From Catellatospora paridis (GTDB lineage Bacteria > Actinomycetota > Actinomycetes > Mycobacteriales > Micromonosporaceae): a DNA stretch of 64,000 nucleotides. Below, in pieces: positions 10,801 through 21,155 of the stretch; position 1 is the stretch's first letter; each line of letters begins with the position of its first letter. Where the stretch lies: contig NZ_ML769313.1 of the NCBI RefSeq assembly GCF_009720365.1, positions 544,591-608,590 of the forward strand, given 5' to 3'. Both the position numbers and the translations under genes were made by a program. The notes below the pieces were generated by a model. It was not told the origin of the DNA. It was given only the letters and a program-made list of their open reading frames with translations, and did no database searches.

Positions 10801-13800
10801 GCGCGAGGGCTGACCCTGAACACGGTGCTGACCAGCGCATGGGGCCTGACCTTGGGCGCGCTGACCGGCCGCGCGGACGCCGTGTTCGGCATGACCGTCG
10901 CCGGACGGCACAGCGAGGTCGAAGGGGTCGAGGACGTCATCGGCCTGTTCCTGAACACCGTCGCGATGCGGATCGCACCGGCGCCTGGCGAGCGGGTCGG
11001 CGACCTGCTGGCCAGGGTGCAGGAGCAGCGCCTGACGCTGATGCCGTACGACCATGTCGGCCTGGGCCAGGTGCAGCGCGACAGCGGGCACGCGACCCTG
11101 TTCGACACCCTCTACGTGCTGCAGAACTTCGTGGACGAGGACGGCAGCGCCGACCTGCGCGCGCGGCACGGCATCGAGGCCGTCGACGGCGTCGACGCCA
11201 CGCACTACCCGTTGACGCTGGTGGTGACGCCGCAGCGGGCCATCCGGGTCGCGCTGGACCACCGGACTGACATCGTGGACGGCCCGGCTGCCCAGGCGGT
11301 GCTGGACCGGCTGCTGGCGGTGCTGGACCGGCTCGTGTCCGACGTGGACGCACCGGTGCGGGAGCTGGATCTGTTGCTGGCGGGCGAGCGTGCCACGCAG
11401 ACCGCCGAGTGGGCGCGCACCGCGCACGACATCGGTGAGCTGACCGTCGCGGACCTGCTCGCCGAGCAGGCGGGCCGGACCCCGGACGTGACCGCGCTGG
11501 TCGACGGGGCGCTGACGCTGACCTACGCCGAGTTCGACGCGCGGATCAACCGGATGGCGCGGCTGCTGCTGTCGCGGGGCGCGGGCCCGGAGACCGTGGT
11601 GGGCCTGGCCCTGCCGCGCACCGTGGACATGGTGGTGGCGCTGTTCGCGGTGCTACGCACCGGTGCGGCGTACCTGCCGCTGGAACTGGACCTGCCCGCC
11701 GAACGACTCGGCTTCATGATCGAAGACACCGCGCCGATGTGTGTGCTCAGCACCTCAACGGTCGCCGACCGGCTGCCCGGCGGCCTGGCGAACCTGGTGC
11801 TGCTGGACGACGCGGACACCCGCGCCGAGCTGGCCGCCTACGCCGGCGGGGACCTGGCCGACGCGGAGCGGCCGCTGTTCGCGCCGGGAGTGGCGGGGCG
11901 GTTGGACCACCCCGCTTACCTGATCTTCACGTCGGGGTCGACGGGCCGGCCGAAGGGCGTCGTGACGGCGTACCGCGGCTTGACGAACATGCAGCTCAAC
12001 CACCGGGAAGCGATCTTCAACCCGGTGATCGAGGCCGCGGGCGGACGCCGCCTGAAGGTCGCGCACACGGTGTCGTTCGCCTTCGACATGTCGTGGGAGG
12101 AACTGCTCTGGCTGGTCGAAGGCCACGAGGTGCACGTCTGCGACGAACAGCTGCGCCGCGACGCGCCCGCGCTGGTGGCCTACTGCGACCGGCACGGCAT
12201 CGACGTCGTCAACGTGACCCCGACCTATGCCCAGCACCTGATCGAGGAGGGGCTGCTGGCCGACGGGCCGGGCCGGCACCGGCCGCCGCTGGTGCTGCTC
12301 GGTGGCGAGGCCGTCTCCGACGCGGTCTGGGCCGCGCTGCGCGACACCCCCGGCACGCTGGGCTACAACCTGTACGGGCCGACCGAGTACACCATCAACA
12401 CCCTCGGCGGCGGCACCCTCGACAGCGACACCCCGACCGTCGGCGCGCCGATCTGGAACACCCGCGCCTACGTGCTCGACGCGATGCTGCGCGAGGTGCC
12501 GCCCGGTTCGCCCGGTGAGCTGTACATCGCCGGTATCGGCCTGGCCCGCGGCTACCATCTGCGCCCGGACCTGACCGCCGAGCGCTTCGTCGCCGACCCG
12601 TTCGGCGCACCGGGCGAGCGTATGTACCGCACCGGTGACCTGGTGCGCCGCCGCGCGGACGGGAACATCGACTTCCTCGGCCGCACCGACGACCAGGTGA
12701 AGATCCGCGGGTACCGGGTCGAGCTGGGCGAGATCGAGTCGGCGCTCGGCACCCACCCCGCCGTCGCGCACGCGGCGGTGATCGTGGACAGCTCCGGCGA
12801 CGGGGCGAAGCGGCTGGCCGGTTACGTCGTACGCGGCCCCGGCTGGGACGGAGCCGACGAGGTCGTGCTGCCCGCGCTGCGCGAGCACCTCAAGCGCACG
12901 CTGCCCGACTACATGGTGCCCGCGGCCCTGATGGCCGTGGAGCGGCTGCCGCTGACCGTCAACGGCAAGCTCGACGTACGCGCCCTGCCGAAGGCGACCG
13001 TGGTCACCGGCGCGGCGAGCCGCCCACCGGCCACGCCCGCCGAGCAGACGCTGTGCGAGCTGTTCGCGCAGCTGCTGGGCCTGCCCGCGGTCGGCGTCGA
13101 GGACAGCTTCTTCGACCTGGGCGGCCACTCGCTGCTCGCGATCCGCCTGGTCAGCCGGGCCCGCACCGCGCTCGGGGCGCAGCTGTCCATCCGGGACCTG
13201 TTCGAGGCTCCGACGGTGGCGCAGCTGGCCGCCCGGATCGACCCGGCGGCCTCGACCGCGCGGGCCGAACTGGTCGCCCGTCCCCGCGAGGGCGTCCTGC
13301 CTCTGTCGGCCGCGCAACAGCGGCTGTGGCTGCTGGACCAGCTTGCCGGTCCGTCGGCGGCGTACAACTTCCCGCTGGTCGTGCGCCTGCGCGGCCCGGT
13401 GGACCGGGCCGCGCTGCACGACGCGCTGCACGACGTGGTCTCCCGGCACGAGTCACTGCGCACCGTGTTCACCGCGGTCGAAGGTGAGCCGCACCAGCAC
13501 ATCCTGCCCACCGACCAGGCCCGGCCGGCGCTGGACCTCGTCACGGCTGCCGATGTCGCCCGGAGCGGGCTGCCCGTCGCCGCCGACATGGACGGTCGCG
13601 GGGAGTCCGCGACCGGCGAGGCCGGAACTCGGCGGGACGCGGCGCCGGCCGCTGCGTCGCTCGTGACACAGCTGATCGACGCCGTGCTCGCGCGGCCGTT
13701 CGACCTGGGCAGTGAGCTGCCGCTGCGCGGCACGCTGATCGAGGCCGGGCCGGACGAGCACGTGCTGGCGCTGCTGCTGCACCACATCGCTACCGACGAG

Positions 13801-16800
13801 TGGTCCGACGGCCCGTTCCTGCGCGACCTGGCCACCGCCTACGAGGCCCGCATCGCCGGGCACGCCCCGGACTGGACGCCGCTGCCGGTGCAGTATGCCG
13901 ACTACACGCTCTGGCAGCGCGACCTGCTCGGCGATCCCTCCGACGCGGACAGCCTCGCCGCCAAGCAGCTCGCGTACTGGACGAAGGCCCTGGCCGGGGC
14001 ACCGGAGGAGCTGACCCTGCCCACCGACCGGGCCCGCCCGGCGGTGCCGGACGCCCGTGGCAGCTCGGTCACGTTGAGCCTGCCCGCAACCGTCGCCACC
14101 GGCCTGCACGAGCTGGCCGCCCGGTCCGGCGCGAGCATGTTCATGGCCGCGCACGCGCTGACCGCGGCGCTGCTGCACCGCGTCGGCGCGGGCGACGACC
14201 TGCCGCTGGGCGCGCCGATCGCGGGCCGGGGCGAGGAGGGCCTGGACGACCTCGTCGGGTTCTTCGTCAACACGCTGGTGCTGCGCACCGACCTGACCGG
14301 AACGCCGTCGTTCACCGAACTGCTGGCCCGGGTACGGGAGATCGACCTGGCCGCGTTCGCGAACGCCGACGTGCCATTCGACGCGGTCGTGGAGGCGGTC
14401 AACCCGGCCCGCTCACCGGGCCGCAACCCGCTGTTCCAGGTGATGGTCGTGCACCGCAACCACACCGGCGACTGGTCCGGCCTGGCCGGGCTGGAGGTCA
14501 CCGACGAGCCGCTGGACACCACGACCGCCCGGTTCGACCTGGTCGTGGAGCTGCTCGACGGTGCCGACGGTGAGCTGGAGTGCCTGCTCACCTACCGCAG
14601 TGCGCTGTTCGACCGGGACACCGTGGAGCTGCTCGGGCGGCGGCTGGCGCGGCTGGCCGAGGCGGTCTGCGCCACTCCGGACCAGCCGCTGGCGGACCTG
14701 GACCTGTTCGTCGACGGCGAGTTCGACCAGGTGCTGCGCGGGTTCAACGCGACCGCGCGGCCGGTGGCCGAGCTGACCCTGCCCGAGGCGTTCGCGCTGC
14801 GGGTGGCCCGGGCCCCGGAGGCCGTCGCGGTCATCGACGGCGAGCGCGAGGTGTCCTACGTGGAGCTGGCCGCCCGCGCCGGGCGGCTCGCCCGGGTCCT
14901 GGCCCACCAGGGCGTACGCCCCGAGAGCGTGGTCGGCGTCGCCGTGCCCCGCTCGCTGGAGACCATCGTGACCGTGCTCGCCGTCAACCGGCTGGGCGCC
15001 GCGTTCCTGCCGCTGGACCTCAACCACCCGGCCGACCGCCTCGCGTACATGATTGAGGACTCCGGCGCGGCGCTGGTGGTGACCACCGGCAAGGCCAAGG
15101 GGCTGCTGCCCGAGACGGCCGCGCCGGTGCTGGTGCTCGACGACATCACCGAGGTGACCCCGGTTCGCCCGGTGCTGCCCGCACCGAAGGGCCTGGACCA
15201 CGCCGCGTACGTCATCTACACCTCCGGCTCCACCGGCCGCCCCAAGGGTGTGACGGTGTCGCACGAGGGCATCGGCAGCCTCGTCGAGACCGCGGTCGAC
15301 CCGATGGGCGTCACCGCGGACAGCCGGGTGCTGCAGTTCGCCTCGATCGGCTTCGACGTGTTCGCGTTCGAGGTGTCGATGGCGCTGTGCACCGGGGCCG
15401 CGCTGGTCATCACGCCCGACGAGGCCCGTACGCCGGGCGCGGCGCTGTCCGAGCTGCTGTACGCCCACGGGGTCACCCACGCGATCCTGCCGCCGTCCCT
15501 GGTCTCCATCCTGCCGCCCGACGCCGACCTGCCCGAGGGGCTGTGCGTGCTGGTCGGCACGGAGACGGTGCCGGCCGGCCTGATCAACCGCTGGGCCGGG
15601 CACCTGAAACTGTTCGCCGCGTACGGCCTCACCGAGGCCACGGTCAACTCGACCCTGTGGCGGGCCGTGCCCGAGTGGGACGCGCCGGTGCCGATCGGCC
15701 GCCCCGACCCGAACACCCTGACCTACATCCTCGACGAGCGGCTGCGGCCGGTGCCGGTCGGCGTCGTCGGCGAGCTGTACGTCGGCGGTCGCGGCCTGGC
15801 CCGCGGCTACCTCGGCAAGCCGGGGCTGTCCGCGCAGCGCTTCGTCGCCGACCCGTTCGCCGGGCCGGGGGCGCGCATGTACCGCACCGGTGACCGGGCC
15901 CGCTGGCAGGCCGACGGCAACATCGACTTCCTGGGCCGGTCCGACAACCAGGTGAAGATCCGCGGCTTCCGGATCGAGCCGGGCGAGATCGAGGCCGTGC
16001 TTGCCGGGCACGACACGGTCCGCCAGGCCGCCGTGGTCGCCGACCGCACCGGCGACACGACCAGACTTGTCGCGTACGTGTCCCCGGACGGCCCCGCCGA
16101 CCCGGCCGTGCTGCGCGCCCACGTCGGCGCGGTGCTGCCCGAGTACATGGTGCCTTCGCTGGTCGTGGTGCTCGACGGGCCGCTGCCGGTCAACCCGAAC
16201 GGCAAGGTCGACCGCCGGGCGCTGCCCGCGCCGGACTGGGGCTCGCTGGCCGGTGACGCCAAGCCGGTCACCGCCCGACAGCATCAGCTGGCGGAACTGT
16301 TCGCGGAGGTCCTCGGCCTGCCCGAGGTCGGCATCCACGACAATTTCTTCCACCTCGGCGGCCACTCCATGGCCTCGATGCGCCTGATCGGCCGCGTGCG
16401 CACCGCCCTGGGCGCCGACCTCGCGATCCGGGACGTCTTCGACGCCCCTACCGTCGCCGAACTGGCCGAACGCCTCGACCGGGCTGTCGCGGAGGACCGG
16501 CCGCAGTTGGTCCGCACCGCATCGGCCGACACCGACGTGCTCGGTGCGGCCACCGCCGACATCGGTGTCATCGGCGAGGCCGTGGCCGAAACCGGCCAGG
16601 GCGGCACGGGTGGGCTCGCCGATCGGCTCGCGCCGGTGCAGCTGCACCCGTGGCGGCTGCACCGGGCCGTGGACCGGCCCGGCTGGGACATCGCGTTCGC
16701 GGTGCCCGCGTCCGAGCTGGACGTGGTGGCGCTGGAGGCGGCACTGCGGGATGTGGTCACCCGGCACCAGCCGCTGCACACCGTGACCGGCTCCGACGGC

Positions 16801-17943
16801 ACGCTGCGCTGCGTGCTGGGCGAGCGGGTGCTCGAACCGGTCGCCGACGACGGCACCCCGCTGGCCCAGCGGCTGGACGCGCTGGCCGGGGAGACCGTCG
16901 ACCTGACCGGGCAAGCGCCGCTGCGGGCCCGCCTGGTCATCGGTGCCGACGAACACGGCACGCCGCAGCGCGCGCTCCTGCTCACGACGCACCACCTGGG
17001 CGTGGACGAGTGGTCGGTCGTCCCGCTGATGCGAGACCTCGCCACTGCCTACCAGGCCCGGCAGCGGGGAGCGGCCCCGGACTGGCAGCCGCTGCCGGTC
17101 GACTACGCCGACTACACCCGGTGGGCGTACACCCTGCTGGGTGACCCGCAGGACCCGGCGAGCCGGCACGCGCGGCAGCTGGCGTACTGGAGCCAGACCC
17201 TGGCGGGGATGCCCGACCTGGACCTGCCCGCCGACCGTGCCCGCGACGGGGTCGTGTCGCGGCGCGGCGAGACGGTCGAGTTCCTGCTCGACGCCGACCT
17301 GCACCGCGGCGTCGACGAGCTGGCCCGCCGCACCGGCACCAGCATGTTCATGGTGGTGCAGGCCGCGTTCGCGACCCTGCTCACCGGGTACGGCTGCGGC
17401 ATGGACCTGCCCGTCGGCAGCCTGGTCGCCGGCCGGACCGAGGAGGCGCTGGCCGACCTGGCCGGGTGCTTCTACAACACCGTGGTCATGCGCACCGACA
17501 CCTCCGGCGACCCGACGTTCGGCGCGCTGCTCGACCGGGTCCGGGCGACCGACCTGGCCGCGCTCGACCACCAGGACGTGCCGTTCGCGGCCGTGCTCGA
17601 CGCCGTCGCGCCGGGGCTGGACGGGCCGCGGGTGATGGTGGTGCACCACGAGGAGGCGAGCCTGGGCGACGGCGCGCTGCGCTTCGACCAGATCCCGACC
17701 GGCACCGTGCGCGCCGAGCTGACCGTCAGCTTCTACGAGCCCGCCGGGGACAGCCCGGTGCACGTGGAGCTGGAGTACGCCACGGCCCGCTTCGATCGGT
17801 CAACCGCGCAGCGGATCGCGGCCGACCTGGTGGGCGTGCTCACCGCGGCGGTGGCGTCGCCCGCAACGACCCTGTCGGGGCTCGCCCCGCTCGCAGAGTT
17901 CCCGCCGGCCCCGGCCGGCACCGATGTTCAGGAGATGAAGTAA
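1852..17943 (+). CDS. Tetramodular hydroxamate-siderophore NRPS (A-T-E / C-A-T-E / C-A-T / C-A-T-C)
   Basis: A 5363-residue peptide synthetase. Module 1: A (A3 motif near residue 199, A10 near 532), carrier Ser589 in GGDS, epimerase (HHLIVDG at 813). Module 2: C (HHHIVTDG at 1292), A (about 1627-2100), carrier Ser2183 in GGDS, epimerase (HHLAVDG at 2393). Module 3: C (HHLILWDG at 2883), A (about 3200-3705), carrier Ser3760 in GGHS. Module 4: C (HHIATDEW at 3977), A (about 4300-4785), carrier Ser4839 in GGHS. A terminal C-like domain (HHLGVDEW at 5047) ends the protein, and there is no thioesterase. The pocket codes I read are A1 and A4 DVFILGAVNK, A2 DTWTSGFVQK, A3 DMENLGLINK; the last equals the hydroxyornithine code I recall from coelichelin. 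The layout equals that of erythrochelin synthetase, whose last C domain forms a diketopiperazine. GTG start after GAAAGGTG. The A2-T2 linker carries repeat-derived sequence. Confidence 0.93.
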   Translation: MTETVSQPVSDEELHRILVAWNDTACGQPPATWPELFTDQVAGRRDEIALVYEQTSLTYGQLDAAANRLAHALIARGAGPERVVGLCLPRSAEMIVAQVAVLKAGAAYLPLDPDYPADRIAYMVDDARPVCLVTTVDLAAVLPGQADPATAVPDPTQGSAVPVLLLDDVCLQAELSASPETTPSDEERGGPLSPLGAAYVIYTSGSTGRPKGVVVSHAGVVKLLATATERLGVGPESRVLQFASPSFDVAFFDLCLGLLTGARLVVVPAERRVPGPELTEYARAHGITFMILPPALLAALPEGCDLPEGATLLAGTERISTALVARFARGREMFNAYGPTEATVNSTLGLCDPDMDPLASVPIGVPDPGTRCYVLDAELRPVPVGELGELYLGGPGLARGYLNRPGLTATRFVADPFGAPGERLYRTGDLVRWQPDGRLDFTGRTDDQVKIRGYRVELGEVESVLLQHETVGQAVAVVRQDRPGDTRLVAYVVARDGQAVAPAEVRAYAQGFLPEHMVPAAVVVLDRLPVTTSGKLDRAALPAPDFTALTGGQAARDAREQLLCDLYDHVLGLTGVGVDDDFFALGGDSIVSIQLVIAARRAGLTVTPRQVFEQRTVARLALVAVAADPARADDPLAGVGELPLTPIMSWLDGCGGEIDAFSQWLAVRVPARATRETLAAALQAVTDRHDVLRSRLDRAAPGQAGRLVVAAPGAVAAAGHLHRVDLTAVLEPTGLRSVSSATGEPADTIRPAADHGTHGQPSGAPSADTLHERLDAAAHEAGQRLDPAGGVMFQAVWLDAGADRPGHLLVMLHHLIVDGVTWRILLPDLAAAYADAAAGRLPRVAPVGTPLRTWAQQLTAAAEDRLAELDLWTGMLTGDDPALSHRALDPVGDLASVRHLTLHLPAAATAPLLTTVPATWHAGVNDVLLTALATAVTRWRAARNTATPPVLVALEGHGREEEVVPGADLSRTLGWFTSIFPVRLDLGPDPDDLGAALKHVKERLRALPDHGIGYGLLRHLNPETAPLLAALPQPQLSFNYLGRFGVDEAGDFTALPGVGMLAGGYDAAMPVAPYTLEVNAFAQEGPDGPALGVTWAYPAELLSEDAVRELAEGWFAALGELAEAAAAPGAGGHTPSDFPLVELCQADVDGLAALVPGLDDVLPLSPLQEGLLFHAYTGDGSYQVQQVVELHGPVDADAVRRAVDAIVARHAPLRASFHELADGRLVQAISTAAVAPWRQVDLSRMEAPAAAELFAHLLADEKDAAFDPAVAPLVRHLLVDHGDDRHTLVFTHHHIVTDGWSATVALRELMALYTTGDVAVRLPAVTPYREHLGRLAARDQAAAEGAWRTALSGVDGPTLVVQESGASPVPASVPQAEQARTGSAPAATDAAAQARQVEVAVADGTGARLAAAARAHGVTASTLLYGVWGLLLGRLTGRRDVLFGSTVSGRDGDTPCVESMIGLFINTVPVRVSWAPHEPLREILSRLAQSQTALLDHQHLGLTAITRLAGGGELFDSLVTVENLPAGGDLRDASGTVRVADVSYREATHYPVSLLATPGEGLSLVIEYDPARLPAATLARLRTGLPALLDAVLTRPDLAAGAVDLGGAPEPLRGEPAAASGLGLAALVAAQATRTPHAVAVIAADEQLTYGQLAGRAAALAARLTARGAGPEHVVAVALPRSARQVTAMLGVLYAGAAYLPVDPTQPNLDAVLADAGVTTVVTTPDLLSRLPRRAGLSYVLAGTGETAGTPVAVDPEHPAYVIYTSGSTGRPKGVLVTHRAIGNQLEWSQRTFGLHAADRMLQLAPATFDTSVWELFWPLTAGAAVVLPEPGAQHDPAELAALMRAQRVSATTFVPSMVEAFLLADDVLADRSWAHDLRWVSCGGEALTGDLARRWAQATGTRLDNFYGPTETAVQVTWWPADGEHGAAVPIGGPVADTGLHVLDDCLRPVPVGVPGELYVSGTQLARGYLGRAALTASRFVADPAGAPGERMYRTGDLVVRDAAGTLTYLARTDHEIKIRGVRIDPADVESWLTSRPDVVQAAVIARADGPGVQLVAYAVPAAGRVLDPAALRDAAMSALPPALVPAAFVVLDALPRTSSGKLDRAALPAPTSPRPASLDHPTCQACGRKHAQDTHECQATPTITGAAVTGPVAVLCEIVGAVLGIAAVGPDDDFFALGGDSILSIGVSSRARRAGLPVSPRDVLAARTPRRLVEVAAAAGVQPPLHSTTEVATTSVLRPHTDMAATAAGTAGDGVGDVALLPIVHWLRDTGAAIGRFTMPMLLVTPAGADQRSIAATLQTVLDHHDGLRLRLQRIASVLWTLRTEAADTLTATNLLVRVDVSGVDEGALPGLLTEHAATATALLDPDAGTMLRAVWFDAGDRPGRLLLAVHHLAVDGVSWRILFEDLATAWQTATSGAAAALPPVDTSLRRFGQAVTAQAQQPQRLAELEHWARTLAPGADLLPGVTAADAVASRITTLPADVTASLLAAVPALGGEITDGLLAALATAVGGWQARRGRVAGELLVDVERHGREQVEPDLDLSRTVGWFTSVQPVRLPVADADPAALIAAVGERVRAVPDGGIGHGMLRHLNAQTAPLLARLATPQVLFNYFGRFPAATGAPWSPAPESAAITPVNGGLPATHLLQLDVVAAEGPHGTTLTTNWTWPPNTLTDTDIADLATLWHDALIALATAAGDVQLQGNSTNDGPLSCSFPETAGADRPRPLLELTAEEMGRLAEVSPGPVSDVWPLSPLQEGLFFHASYDTATLDVYTGQDAFDLGYRVDADRLRRAGRALLARNTAMRAGFTSEGLSRPAQFVADGLDLPLTEADLADLSEEQAAARTAELMAADRVARFDLARPPLCRMLLIRMPSGRDRLVITHHLILWDGWSEELFVEQLFTLYERDGDATGLPVPGSYRDHLAWLGAQDEQEAAAAWREALAGLAEPTLIGPADRTPAPAVPQRVEAVLAEEISDRVRQVARARGLTLNTVLTSAWGLTLGALTGRADAVFGMTVAGRHSEVEGVEDVIGLFLNTVAMRIAPAPGERVGDLLARVQEQRLTLMPYDHVGLGQVQRDSGHATLFDTLYVLQNFVDEDGSADLRARHGIEAVDGVDATHYPLTLVVTPQRAIRVALDHRTDIVDGPAAQAVLDRLLAVLDRLVSDVDAPVRELDLLLAGERATQTAEWARTAHDIGELTVADLLAEQAGRTPDVTALVDGALTLTYAEFDARINRMARLLLSRGAGPETVVGLALPRTVDMVVALFAVLRTGAAYLPLELDLPAERLGFMIEDTAPMCVLSTSTVADRLPGGLANLVLLDDADTRAELAAYAGGDLADAERPLFAPGVAGRLDHPAYLIFTSGSTGRPKGVVTAYRGLTNMQLNHREAIFNPVIEAAGGRRLKVAHTVSFAFDMSWEELLWLVEGHEVHVCDEQLRRDAPALVAYCDRHGIDVVNVTPTYAQHLIEEGLLADGPGRHRPPLVLLGGEAVSDAVWAALRDTPGTLGYNLYGPTEYTINTLGGGTLDSDTPTVGAPIWNTRAYVLDAMLREVPPGSPGELYIAGIGLARGYHLRPDLTAERFVADPFGAPGERMYRTGDLVRRRADGNIDFLGRTDDQVKIRGYRVELGEIESALGTHPAVAHAAVIVDSSGDGAKRLAGYVVRGPGWDGADEVVLPALREHLKRTLPDYMVPAALMAVERLPLTVNGKLDVRALPKATVVTGAASRPPATPAEQTLCELFAQLLGLPAVGVEDSFFDLGGHSLLAIRLVSRARTALGAQLSIRDLFEAPTVAQLAARIDPAASTARAELVARPREGVLPLSAAQQRLWLLDQLAGPSAAYNFPLVVRLRGPVDRAALHDALHDVVSRHESLRTVFTAVEGEPHQHILPTDQARPALDLVTAADVARSGLPVAADMDGRGESATGEAGTRRDAAPAAASLVTQLIDAVLARPFDLGSELPLRGTLIEAGPDEHVLALLLHHIATDEWSDGPFLRDLATAYEARIAGHAPDWTPLPVQYADYTLWQRDLLGDPSDADSLAAKQLAYWTKALAGAPEELTLPTDRARPAVPDARGSSVTLSLPATVATGLHELAARSGASMFMAAHALTAALLHRVGAGDDLPLGAPIAGRGEEGLDDLVGFFVNTLVLRTDLTGTPSFTELLARVREIDLAAFANADVPFDAVVEAVNPARSPGRNPLFQVMVVHRNHTGDWSGLAGLEVTDEPLDTTTARFDLVVELLDGADGELECLLTYRSALFDRDTVELLGRRLARLAEAVCATPDQPLADLDLFVDGEFDQVLRGFNATARPVAELTLPEAFALRVARAPEAVAVIDGEREVSYVELAARAGRLARVLAHQGVRPESVVGVAVPRSLETIVTVLAVNRLGAAFLPLDLNHPADRLAYMIEDSGAALVVTTGKAKGLLPETAAPVLVLDDITEVTPVRPVLPAPKGLDHAAYVIYTSGSTGRPKGVTVSHEGIGSLVETAVDPMGVTADSRVLQFASIGFDVFAFEVSMALCTGAALVITPDEARTPGAALSELLYAHGVTHAILPPSLVSILPPDADLPEGLCVLVGTETVPAGLINRWAGHLKLFAAYGLTEATVNSTLWRAVPEWDAPVPIGRPDPNTLTYILDERLRPVPVGVVGELYVGGRGLARGYLGKPGLSAQRFVADPFAGPGARMYRTGDRARWQADGNIDFLGRSDNQVKIRGFRIEPGEIEAVLAGHDTVRQAAVVADRTGDTTRLVAYVSPDGPADPAVLRAHVGAVLPEYMVPSLVVVLDGPLPVNPNGKVDRRALPAPDWGSLAGDAKPVTARQHQLAELFAEVLGLPEVGIHDNFFHLGGHSMASMRLIGRVRTALGADLAIRDVFDAPTVAELAERLDRAVAEDRPQLVRTASADTDVLGAATADIGVIGEAVAETGQGGTGGLADRLAPVQLHPWRLHRAVDRPGWDIAFAVPASELDVVALEAALRDVVTRHQPLHTVTGSDGTLRCVLGERVLEPVADDGTPLAQRLDALAGETVDLTGQAPLRARLVIGADEHGTPQRALLLTTHHLGVDEWSVVPLMRDLATAYQARQRGAAPDWQPLPVDYADYTRWAYTLLGDPQDPASRHARQLAYWSQTLAGMPDLDLPADRARDGVVSRRGETVEFLLDADLHRGVDELARRTGTSMFMVVQAAFATLLTGYGCGMDLPVGSLVAGRTEEALADLAGCFYNTVVMRTDTSGDPTFGALLDRVRATDLAALDHQDVPFAAVLDAVAPGLDGPRVMVVHHEEASLGDGALRFDQIPTGTVRAELTVSFYEPAGDSPVHVELEYATARFDRSTAQRIAADLVGVLTAAVASPATTLSGLAPLAEFPPAPAGTDVQEMK
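8211..8290 (+). repeat. Palindromic repeat element inserted in frame in the NRPS A2-T2 linker
   Basis: This stretch shares ACTTGCCAGGCA, CAAGATACGCAC and GTGCC.GGCAA blocks, in the same order, with the reverse complement of the element at 18188-18251. Its outer arms (TTGCCAGGCA and its near-complement) make an imperfect hairpin. It is read through in frame as part of the linker between A2 and carrier domain 2 (about residues 2121-2147). The Cys/His-rich segment [17 protein letters not shown] that results is unlike the Ala/Pro linkers elsewhere in the protein. Confidence 0.78.
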
Positions 17944-18161
17944 TGACCAACCCGTTCGAAGACGCCGACGGCCGCTACCTCGTGCTCGTCAACGACGAGG
18001 ACCAGCACTCGCTGTGGCCGGCGTTCGCGGCCGTCCCGACGGGCTGGCGCACCGTATTCGGCGAGGACACCCGCGAGGCGTGCCTGGCCTACGTCGAGAC
18101 CCACTGGACCGACCTGCGCCCGCGCACCCTGCGCGAACGCATGGAGGCGGCCGCGGCCTGA
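17943..18161 (+). CDS. MbtH-family NRPS accessory protein
   Basis: A 72-residue MbtH-like protein, the usual size for the family. It binds adenylation domains and is often needed for their folding or activity. It starts [19 protein letters not shown] and has the conserved tryptophans in HSLWP, GWR and HWTDLRP. Its ATG shares one base with the NRPS stop (TAATG), so the two are translationally coupled. It is the last gene of the block 1 operon, and a hairpin repeat follows at 18188. Confidence 0.97.
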   Translation: MTNPFEDADGRYLVLVNDEDQHSLWPAFAAVPTGWRTVFGEDTREACLAYVETHWTDLRPRTLRERMEAAAA

Positions 18162-18187
18162 CCGCGCCACCGCCCGTCCAAGGTCAT

Positions 18188-18251
18188 CCGAATTGCCAGG
18201 CACCTGTGCGTATCTTGCACGTTGATTCGCACGGGTGCCTGGCAAGTTCGG
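18188..18251. repeat. Palindromic repeat element, inverted relative of the one inside the NRPS
   Basis: The arms at 18188-18204 and 18234-18251 are complementary apart from one inserted base (core TTGCCAGGCACC / GGTGCCTGGCAA). The 29-base middle contains GTGCGTATCTTGCA. The reverse complement aligns along its length with 8211-8290. It lies between the MbtH stop and the AraC start, where it could also act as a transcription terminator for the siderophore operon. Confidence 0.8.
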
Positions 18252-18312
18252 CGATCATGGAGCCACCGGCGGGCGTGCGATGGGGAGCGCCGGTGCGTGC
18301 TTCAATCGGTTC

Positions 18313-19218
18313 ATGGGTCTTGGTGAGCTGCGTGCGTTGCTGGATCGGCATGCGCGGCCCGACATGAGCACCGCGATCGAGGGCGTGCTCGTTTCGAAGG
18401 TCGACCGGCAGAGCCAGCCCGCGCCGTCGATGACCGGCAGTGTCATGGCCCTCATCGCCCAGGGCGCGAAACGCATCGCGCTCGGCGACCGGGTCTACGA
18501 GTACGGCGCCGGCCAGTACCTCGTCGCCTCGGTCGATCTGCCGGTCACCGGCCACTTCACCAAGGCCAGCTTCGACCGGCCCGCGCTGGGCTTCGGCCTG
18601 GTCCTGCACCCGGCGACCGTGGCCGAGCTGCTGCTGCAGGCCGCCCCCGGTGACGTGCCGTCCCCAGCCGCGGGCACACCGTCGGCCCTGGCCGTCAGCG
18701 ACGCGCCCGACGAGCTGCTGGACGCGGTGATCCGGCTGCTGCGCCTGCTCGACCGGCCCCGCGACGCCGCGGTGCTCGCGCCGCTGATCAAACGCGAGAT
18801 CCTGTGGCGGCTGATCACCGGGGAGCAGGGCTCCGTCGTACGCCAGCTCGGCCTGGCTGACAGCAGCCTCACCCACGTCGCGCGGGCCGTCCGGTGGATC
18901 CGTGAGCACTACGCCCAGGCGTTCCGGGTCGAGGAGGTGGCGCAGCTGGCGGGGATGAGCGTGTCCGCGTTCTACCGCAACTTCCAGGCGGTGACGGCGA
19001 TGAGCCCGATCCAGTTCCAGAAGCAGATCCGGCTGCAGGAGGCCCGGCTGCTGCTGGCCACGAACCCCAGTGACGTGACCGGCGTCGGCGCGCGGGTCGG
19101 CTACGACAGCGCATCGCAGTTCAGCCGGGAGTATCGCCGCCAGTTCGGCGCGCCGCCCAGCCAGGACGCCGTACGCCTGCGCGACGCGGTGTTCGGCACG
19201 GCGCCCGCCCTGATCTGA
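18313..19218 (+). CDS. AraC-family transcriptional regulator
   Basis: 301 residues from ATG 18313. An upstream in-frame ATG at 18235 would put the hairpin repeat inside the coding region and is unlikely. The N-terminal two thirds resemble the AraC_N sensing domain (LIAQGAKRIALGD, GQYLVASVDLPVTGHF). The C-terminus has two helix-turn-helix units, in WIREHYAQAFRVEEVAQLAGMS and the second around GARVGYDSASQFSREYRRQFG. Regulators of this subtype commonly sit beside SDR or reductase genes, and here an SDR gene lies convergently at 19271. I see no sign that it controls the siderophore genes, which have iron boxes. Confidence 0.9.
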   Translation: MGLGELRALLDRHARPDMSTAIEGVLVSKVDRQSQPAPSMTGSVMALIAQGAKRIALGDRVYEYGAGQYLVASVDLPVTGHFTKASFDRPALGFGLVLHPATVAELLLQAAPGDVPSPAAGTPSALAVSDAPDELLDAVIRLLRLLDRPRDAAVLAPLIKREILWRLITGEQGSVVRQLGLADSSLTHVARAVRWIREHYAQAFRVEEVAQLAGMSVSAFYRNFQAVTAMSPIQFQKQIRLQEARLLLATNPSDVTGVGARVGYDSASQFSREYRRQFGAPPSQDAVRLRDAVFGTAPALI

Positions 19219-19225
19219 CCGGACG

Positions 19226-19261
19226 TGCCGGGAGCCCCGCACGGCGCGAGGGCTCCCGGCA
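19226..19261. terminator. Bidirectional hairpin between convergent AraC and SDR genes
   Basis: TGCCGGGAGCCC and GGGCTCCCGGCA pair perfectly over 12 bases around a 12-base loop. It sits exactly between the AraC stop and the stop of the opposing SDR gene. No long T-run follows on either strand, which is common in high-GC genomes. Confidence 0.6.
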
Positions 19262-19270
19262 GGTCACCGG

Positions 19271-20023
19271 TCAGAGGTTGTAGCCGCCCGCGACCTCGAT
19301 GTTCTGCGCGGTGACCCAGCGGCCCTCGTCGCCGAGCAGGGCCGCGATCAGCACGCCGATGTCGTCGGGTTCGCCCATCCGGCCGAGCGCGGTCCGGGCG
19401 GTGATCGCGGTGATCGCCTCGGTGTGCTGGTCCCAGTCGGCGATGCCGGTGCGGGTCGGGCCGGGGGAGACGGCGTTGACCCGGATGCCGCGTGGGCTGA
19501 GCTCCTTGGCCAGGTATCGCGTCAGCACCAGCAGCCCGCCCTTCATCGAGGCGTACGCCGAGTAGCCGGGCTCCATACCGGACAGCAGCGCCGAGTTGCT
19601 GGCCACGTTGACGATCGCGCCACCGTCGGCCAGCAGCGGCAGCAGCGTCTGGGTCAGGAAGTACGGTCCCTTGAGCAGGACCCGCAGGAACGTGTCGAAC
19701 AGCTCCTCGGACGTGTCCTCGAACATCGCCATTCGGCCGAAGCCGGCGTTGTTGACCAGGTAGTCGAACGTGTCCCGGCCCCAGGTGTCGCGCAACGCGG
19801 CGACGACCGAGGCGCGGAAGGCCGGGAAGGCCGCGCTGTCGCCGACGTCGAGCGGGAGCGCGACGGCCGTGCCGCCCTCCTTCTCGACAGCCGCCACCGT
19901 GTCCAGCGCCCCGTTCGGGTTGCCGCGGTAGGTCAGGATCACTCCCGCGCCGCGCTTGGCGAGCTGGACGGCTGCGCTCTGCCCGATGCCGGAGCTGGCC
20001 CCGGTGATGATCGCGATCTGCAT
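19271..20023 (-). CDS. Short-chain dehydrogenase/reductase
   Basis: A 250-residue classical SDR using NAD(P). The cofactor motif TGASSGIG is near the N-terminus, with NNAGFG, the catalytic serine region NVASNSA and the active site YASMK (Tyr and Lys four residues apart). The C-terminal GRMGEPDDIG and VTAQNIEVAGGYNL are typical of the FabG-like group. ATG 20023 has an AGGCGG site upstream; a GTG at 20041 would add six residues. The substrate cannot be told. It ends facing the AraC gene, its plausible regulator. Confidence 0.9.
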   Translation of the reverse strand: MQIAIITGASSGIGQSAAVQLAKRGAGVILTYRGNPNGALDTVAAVEKEGGTAVALPLDVGDSAAFPAFRASVVAALRDTWGRDTFDYLVNNAGFGRMAMFEDTSEELFDTFLRVLLKGPYFLTQTLLPLLADGGAIVNVASNSALLSGMEPGYSAYASMKGGLLVLTRYLAKELSPRGIRVNAVSPGPTRTGIADWDQHTEAITAITARTALGRMGEPDDIGVLIAALLGDEGRWVTAQNIEVAGGYNL

Positions 20024-20140
20024 GGTTTCCGCCTGATTCACTCGCGGAGCACTCTCGTGCCCCTGCTTTATCGACGTAACCAGCTAATCAACTTGACCAG
20101 GGGGAACGTTAGAATCATGCTCCCCGCCTCTTGCCTGATC

Positions 20141-21094
20141 CTACCGATCGTGCGAATCGGCGGTGTCGACGCGCAGCAGGCCGTCGAGCAGCGCACGGGT
20201 GTGCGGCTCGGCGAGGACCTCACCGATCCATGCGGCAGAGTCCTCCCGCCGGCGGTTCCTGGCGTTCGGGTGGAGCCAGTCGGTGGCGGCGATCTCGGTG
20301 ATGTGACCGAGCTGCGCGATCAGCATGGCGAAATGTCCGCGCCGGGACACCACGCCCGGCCCGCCCGCCTGCCGGTAGGCGGAGGTCAGCGCGCGCACGC
20401 GCCCCGGGTCGGTGCGCGCGAAGTCGAACAGCACGCAGGCCAGTTCCTGGCTCGGGTCGGCCGGGCCGCTGTTCTCCCAGTCGATGACACACACGCCGCC
20501 GTCGGCGGTGGGCAGCACGTTGTCGGCCCACAGGTCACGGTGGCAGGTCCGCAGCGCGGTGGGCGGCTCCAGCCACGACTCCAGCGCCACCAGCTCGTCA
20601 CGCAGCCCGGCCAGCCGCCCGGCGAACGGGGCCCCGGCGGCGGACAGCTGCCCGACCAGCTCGTCCCAGCGGTCGGGGCCGACGGGTTCGCGATACCACG
20701 GGTGCACCGGCCCGTCCTCGGTCCACGGCACCTGGTGGACGGCGGCCACCACCTCGCCGACCAGCGCCGGATCGAGGCCGGGGTCGCATTCTTTCAGATC
20801 CTTCCATTCGTACACCCTGACCTGCGCGTCGCCGACCCGGGCGAACACGGTCCCGGTCACGGTCCGGCACACCCGCGGCGTCGGGACCCCGGCGGCGTGG
20901 GCGGCCTCGTGGAACAGGGTCGCCGGACGCACCTCGTCCTCGCCGACCGGCTGGAAGAGCACCTTCACCGCCCAGCGGCCGTCGGACGTCTCCAGCTGCC
21001 ACACGGCACCCTGGCGGCCGTTGGCGACCGGCCCTGCCGACAGCCTTGCGCCCACACCGAGATCGAACTGCGCGGCGATGTCCCTGGCGTCCAC
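20141..21094 (-). CDS. Aminoglycoside phosphotransferase-family (APH/choline kinase-like) protein
   Basis: A 317-residue protein with the eukaryotic-kinase-like APH fold. There is a nucleotide-binding lysine region GRWAVKVL, the catalytic loop TCHRDLWADNVL (Brenner motif HxDxxxxN) and the metal-binding VIDWENSGPAD. In actinomycetes such proteins phosphorylate small molecules of many kinds, so a role in resistance is not implied. The GTG start at 21094 is the first in the frame that keeps the N-terminal lobe. It is divergent from the SDR at 21156 with about 60 bases between. Confidence 0.85.
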   Translation of the reverse strand: MDARDIAAQFDLGVGARLSAGPVANGRQGAVWQLETSDGRWAVKVLFQPVGEDEVRPATLFHEAAHAAGVPTPRVCRTVTGTVFARVGDAQVRVYEWKDLKECDPGLDPALVGEVVAAVHQVPWTEDGPVHPWYREPVGPDRWDELVGQLSAAGAPFAGRLAGLRDELVALESWLEPPTALRTCHRDLWADNVLPTADGGVCVIDWENSGPADPSQELACVLFDFARTDPGRVRALTSAYRQAGGPGVVSRRGHFAMLIAQLGHITEIAATDWLHPNARNRRREDSAAWIGEVLAEPHTRALLDGLLRVDTADSHDR

Positions 21095-21155
21095 CGGTCC
21101 ACTTCAGCACATCACAGGCTGGCCCGGTGAGGCAGCCGGGGCGCGCCCTGGCAGG

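Noticed and set aside
14413-17763. Second long antisense frame (about 1100 codons) opposite modules 3-4.
   Set aside because: Same reason: low-complexity, no recognisable family, sense strand fully explained.
17928-18245. Reverse-strand frame covering the hairpin repeat, with a start resembling one at 8275.
   Set aside because: The similarity of the two peptides comes from the shared repeat DNA; the region is otherwise the MbtH gene on the plus strand.
20412-21155. Plus-strand extension of the second SDR.
   Set aside because: It runs antisense to the phosphotransferase gene; SDR homology begins at 21165 or just before.
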